NCBI GenBank assembly: GCA_037833965.1
Contig: AP031351.1
Coordinates: 11,544,501-11,608,500 of the forward strand
Direction of reading: 5' to 3'
DNA from: Marchantia polymorpha subsp. ruderalis
Lineage: Eukaryota; Streptophyta; Marchantiopsida; Marchantiales; Marchantiaceae
DNA: 64,000 nt
The position numbers and the translations under genes are program-made. Under the pieces are notes generated by a model, which saw only the letters and a program-made list of their open reading frames with translations, searched no databases and was not told where the DNA came from. Below are positions 59,773 to 64,000 of the stretch, piece after piece (the stretch's first letter is position 1; each line of letters opens with the position of its first letter).

Positions 59773-61499
59773 AAAACAAGGTCATGAAATGCAGATCCCG
59801 TGTCCCCGTCAAATTCATGCCCACCGTAGAACTATTGTTCTGCCTCCGCGTCGAGAACAAGCCATGTCACTCGGATTTTGAGCTCCGGATAGGGACTGCC
59901 GCGCTCCTCAGTCATCGACACTAATTTTAATTATTGCCAACTCCATTATAATTAGGGAGAGGAATCTTGTCAAAGTCAAGAATAGCCTAGAGCAGTAAAG
60001 GAATTACTCAAATTATAAAATATATAATGTGTTTATATATTTTGTAATTGAAAGATATTATTATATAATAAAAATATTGAATTATAATATAATATAAATT
60101 TGTATACTGTACGATGTTCTATATAATATAGAACATCGCACTGTGATATCGAATATTATATATATTAAATTAACAATGTGATTAATGATGATTAGCCAAG
60201 ATATATCTAAATTTAATTAGTTATGATTAAATTTAGTTATAATGTCTATAGTTGATATAATAATTAATCAAATTCTAGAAAAACGGAATGAACACTTTTA
60301 TTTTATTTTTTATAAAATTTTAGATTTCATAATATTAGATATTTAACTATAAGTTTGGATTTGATTGGTTTGACTAAATATATGAAAAACGATTGGTTAA
60401 ACTAAATGCAATATTGAGTCAGTGGTTAGGAAAATTATAGAAATTTTAAAGCTTCCAATGGCATGTGGCCACCTCAACCTCGGATTTCTGAAACTTCTAG
60501 AAGTTTTAGGTAGACGAATGTCATGTTGTCACATACAGTGAATTAGTTAAACTTACCTAGTTAAAAGTGAGTTAATAGAAATTACCAAATATTACTATCG
60601 TAATTTCTCAAATAGTATAATTCGAGAGGTAGAGTAGCAACTCTCAAGCAAGTTTAGAGAGTCATGTGTGAGTACTTGTTTTAGGAATGAAAGAGTGAGG
60701 TTCTTCAGTATCTTTGAATATCTACGTGTGTTTGAGTTTGTGTGAATTGAGTGATGTATAGAGATTTTTTTGTGAGAGTGTATTTGGGACACGAGTATGA
60801 ATAAAAATCCTAGTCTTTTAGAGCCATGATGAGCTATGACAAAACCATATGAGATAAATCGGAGTGAGAGTCAGCCCGGAGGTTGTAGCACAGTATACAC
60901 AATATACTGTGAGATGATCTTCGCATGCACTATACAACTACATCAATGTTTAAGTACTAGATCATTACACCAGAGAGTTTTCCACATGCATTATATCACT
61001 ACACGAGATTCTGAGTGTTGTTTTCAGTTCAAGCAGACATTTCACTGCTATAGACAATATTTAAGACCTGAGACGTGAGTTCATGAAAAGTTTCGCACCT
61101 GCACAAAAATTAAAAAAATGATGCATAAAGAAATGGATAGAGGATGGGTGAATGAACTGTCATGTCACAGTTCATTAGGGGCCCAACCCCCAATTAACAG
61201 TGACTTGACTCTTTGATCTTGTACAATCTTGTGGTAAGATCTCTTTACATTGAATGAGGAGACTTCATCACATTGAAGAGTCAAGAGCGAACTAGGATTC
61301 CCGTTGAGTTAGTACAAGCTAATTGTGCGACTATTGATTCTTTTGACATTCAGCTACCGTGCATTTAACGTAGGCATGCATTCATGATTATCCCACAGGA
61401 TGGATAACTTCTCTTCAAATGTGCCATCTAGGCGACATAGACGTTTGGTTGTTTGTAAAGAAGATTTTAGAAGATAGTCGAGAACCTTCGACACTTTCT
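59773..61499. other. AT-rich intergenic region
   Basis: No gene was supported. 60000-60400 is extremely AT-rich and contains a 27-bp palindrome at 60112-60138 (13-bp arms CGATGTTCTATAT). Confidence 0.4.
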
Positions 61500-63460
61500 G
61501 TCACGTGTCTACAACTTTTGTAGCAACATAGTGATACTTGTACGTTGTATACTCATTAAGTTTTATTCCCACAAGAATGTTTTCACCTGTTTTATTCTCG
61601 TGGCTTGTGATATACATCAGAATCGTCTATGTATGGAGTACAAACAGGGTGATTATGATTCTTATGCTATCTTTTGGCTCTCGTCAACAAAACAGAAGCA
61701 GAATTCAACTGAAACTGGTGTTCCAAAATTTATAGATTGAACTAAAACTGATGAACATACTCTCTTGGGCTGTAAAAAATATCAAAGATAGGAAGCGTGA
61801 AGCATCCCAAGCTTAACAAATCCAGAAATCATATCCTTGACTTGAAAAAAGTTGTGATAGAAACTTCACATGAGGAAAGAGAAACACATAAAATAAGAGC
61901 TAGTTTCTAAATCATATTGAAGTAGAGTTAGGACTTCATAATCTTTGAACATGCAAGAATTCAAAGGAATATGCAGTATGTACAAACATAATGGTAATAG
62001 TATATACATCTGACAGTGTAGAGCCCCAAACAACATAGGCGGGAATCTTCTACAATTTCACTCGCGTGTCTACAACTCTTGTAGCAACCTCTTGTAGCAA
62101 CAGAGTGATACTCGTGCGCTGTAGACTAAGTAAATTTTATTCTCATAGTAATATTCTCACCTGTTTGACTCTCGTTGCTTGTGATCTCCATCAGAATCGT
62201 CTATGTATGGAGCACGAACAAGATGATTATGATTCTTATACTCTATACTCATGTGAAAGATTAAAAACAGAAATGACTTCAGAATCATCATGATTGCTAG
62301 AACGCTACTTCCACTTCCAAAGCTCTAACAATGATCCACTTAGAGATGTGATTAATACATCAATGCGATATCCAAAAGGTAATCAAACTGCTATCTCTTG
62401 CAACTACCTACTTTCAAATTAATTCACATCATAATGCACCAGGTCATCACAAATACTACCTTTGGAAAAAATTAAAGTTAAAATGTTAGTGCGGAGCACA
62501 TTCACAGTATTTAAAGTAAACACTTTGCATTTTCTTCTCAAAAATTGAGTCAAAACTAATTGATACTTTCTAACACTAAACATACACATACTCTTGCAAA
62601 TCTGATAGTCAGGATTCAAAGATACTTTTTTGCACTTTTGGCGTCAATACATGAACAATTACAGATGATTACTAGTAGGAAAATATTATACGAGATCCAT
62701 ACTGGTCATCTTCTAGGAAAGGAAATAGGCAGTCATCTTGAATGCACTAACATGGATTGCATTTCGTAGTAGAAGAAAAAGCAGATCATGAAACATGTTA
62801 AAGTGCAAGACAATCCAAAACATGCATGCGGAAGAAAGCAGAAGGCGCTTGCATAACAGCCAAATGGAATTCGCATGCGAAACTTCTTGGAAGTTTCTCA
62901 TCATTACCGCATAATGGGGCCAACAAAAACACTCATGTTGGACGTTTCTGAACATGATAAATCTATTCTATGATGTGTCTTCAGTTTCCTACATCACCTT
63001 TGCATACTCCTTAGCTTTACTATTTGAATAGTAAGAGAATCGAGCTTCCTAGCTTCCTAAATCCTTAACTTGAAAAAAGGTGGGATATGAACTTCACATG
63101 AGTAAAGAGAAACACATTGAATGAAAGCTAGTTTCTAAATCAGATCAAAGTAGAGTTAGTACTCCATAATCTTTGAACATGCAAAAATTTGAAATAATAT
63201 GTAGTATGTACACGCGTAACAGTAACAGTATGTACATCTCACAATATAGAATCCCAAACAACAGTAACAGTATGTACATCTCACAATATAGAATCCCAAA
63301 CAACACAACTCAATAGAGTATCAAACTAAACAAAACAATGAAATCAAACAACCACTTAGTTTATCAAAAGTGCAAACTAATGTCAAGTATAATCCATCTT
63401 TGATATAATCATCTCATAGTATACAATTTTGAACTAAACAAAACAATGAAACCAAACAAT
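61500..63460. repeat. diverged segmental duplications
   Basis: About 61500-61675 recurs at 62060-62247 (shared GTGTCTACAACT, CAGAATCGTCTATGTATGGA, GATTATGATTCTTAT). About 61840-62010 recurs at 63065-63260 (shared AACTTCACATGAG, AGAGAAACACAT, AATCTTTGAACATGCAA). A 42-bp tandem duplication starts at 63221, and AACTAAACAAAACAATGAAA occurs twice near 63325 and 63432. No transposon protein was seen. Confidence 0.75.
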
Positions 63461-63561
63461 CACTTAGTAAATTGAAAATGAAAACATGTGTGAGTTATAG
63501 AGTATCTCACCGTATATAATTAAGAGTTGACTTTTGCCATGAAGATATAATACAAAAAATA

Positions 63562-63951
63562 TCATGATAATAAATCATCTACACTCCAATCTTCTTCATC
63601 TGTTATTTCCACCTCTTTCTTCATTGCAGCCATGGTGACATTTGGAAATGACTCTAGTTGGTATTTGGAAAAATCAAAATACATATCAAAATTTTCCTGA
63701 AAGTCATCATTATTGTCCAAAGTAAGCTCCAGATCTTCCAAAAACAATTCATCCGTTGGTCTAATAAAAAGATCTTCATTGTCTTCAAATACTATGCTGA
63801 AGTAACTCTCTTGATCTAGTGCCAATGATTGCGATGACGTTGAAGAGGGTTTTGAATGCTCTTTAAGACTGAAGCTGACGATGAAAAGCACTTTTGTACG
63901 TTTCACCGTCATGCAATTACAAATTTTTGTCTTGGACAATGACAGCTGCAA
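63562..63951 (-). CDS. last exon of an unrecognised gene extending past the right edge
   Basis: A T-rich tract and CAG acceptor (TTTTTTTGCAG at about 63952-63962) precede an open frame of about 130 codons ending in TAA. The product is acidic and Ser-rich (SSTSSQSLALDQESYFSIVF, FLEDLELTLDNNDDF, EVEITDEEDWSVDDLLS). No domain was recognised. The frame could also be a stand-alone ORF; the acceptor favours an exon. Confidence 0.4.
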   Translation of the reverse strand: MQLSLSKTKICNCMTVKRTKVLFIVSFSLKEHSKPSSTSSQSLALDQESYFSIVFEDNEDLFIRPTDELFLEDLELTLDNNDDFQENFDMYFDFSKYQLESFPNVTMAAMKKEVEITDEEDWSVDDLLS

Positions 63952-64000
63952 AAAAAATTTCTTCACTACGACATTATGAGGAGTGATGGAAGAAGTTTCA

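Noticed and set aside
1..64000. tRNA, rRNA, CRISPR arrays, prokaryotic operons
   Set aside because: No tRNA T-loop/acceptor pairing, rRNA-like block or spaced direct-repeat array was recognised by eye, and the intron-rich genes are eukaryotic.

Overview
This is a nuclear stretch of a land-plant genome. Genes are split by GT-AG introns, strands alternate without operons, and the recognisable families are plant ones: an eight-exon MATE transporter, an MBR1/2-like RING-H2 ligase with a long Ser-rich exon, LRR coding in 72-nt phase-2 exons, and a MULE/FAR1-type transposase. Bacterial signals (Shine-Dalgarno sites, CRISPR, attachment sites) are absent. I suspect a bryophyte, but that is inference, not something the sequence proves. 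Gene models were built by hand from exon phase and splice sites.

Layout. 0-8.3 kb is a graveyard of decaying coding DNA, all on the minus strand: a C2H2-like ORF cut by the left edge, a run of LRR exons with one lost splice acceptor, five phase-0 exons of an unrecognised gene (one nonsense codon, one 10-nt relic intron), and a six-exon MULE transposase whose DDE core is intact but whose SWIM finger carries two stops. 8.3-14.2 kb is mostly non-coding and holds a 123-bp x 3 tandem repeat. 14.2-16.8 kb is a complete MATE gene (507 aa). 17.5-18.3 kb is an unrecognised minus-strand gene with one in-frame stop. 18.3-26.8 kb is AT-rich and nearly empty.

26.8-30.9 kb is a divergent pair of ribosome genes: EMG1/NEP1 (18S rRNA SPOUT methyltransferase, minus) and ribosomal protein eL33/RPL35A (plus), whose start codons lie 0.6 kb apart with a telo-box between them. 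32.9-33.6 kb is a single-exon membrane RING protein. 37.8-43.8 kb is a 17-exon N2227/CARNMT1-type methyltransferase with a 187-codon extra exon and a GC-AG intron. 45.2-51.7 kb is the RING-H2 ligase (949 aa) with a microsatellite-rich leader. 55.2-58.9 kb is XRCC4 (344 aa, minus), the LIG4 partner in non-homologous end joining. Directly upstream is a frameshifted cytochrome P450 relic. 59.8-64 kb is AT-rich with diverged segmental repeats, plus the last exon of an unrecognised gene at the right edge.

No single pathway links the genes. The closest functional link is the EMG1/eL33 pair, since both act in ribosome production. I did not find a convincing new multi-gene system. The oddest signals are a 36-nt palindrome whose two central bases are a splice-acceptor AG, the two-stop SWIM finger, the 10-nt relic intron, the extra exon in the N2227 gene, and two tandem perfect hairpins in an XRCC4 intron.
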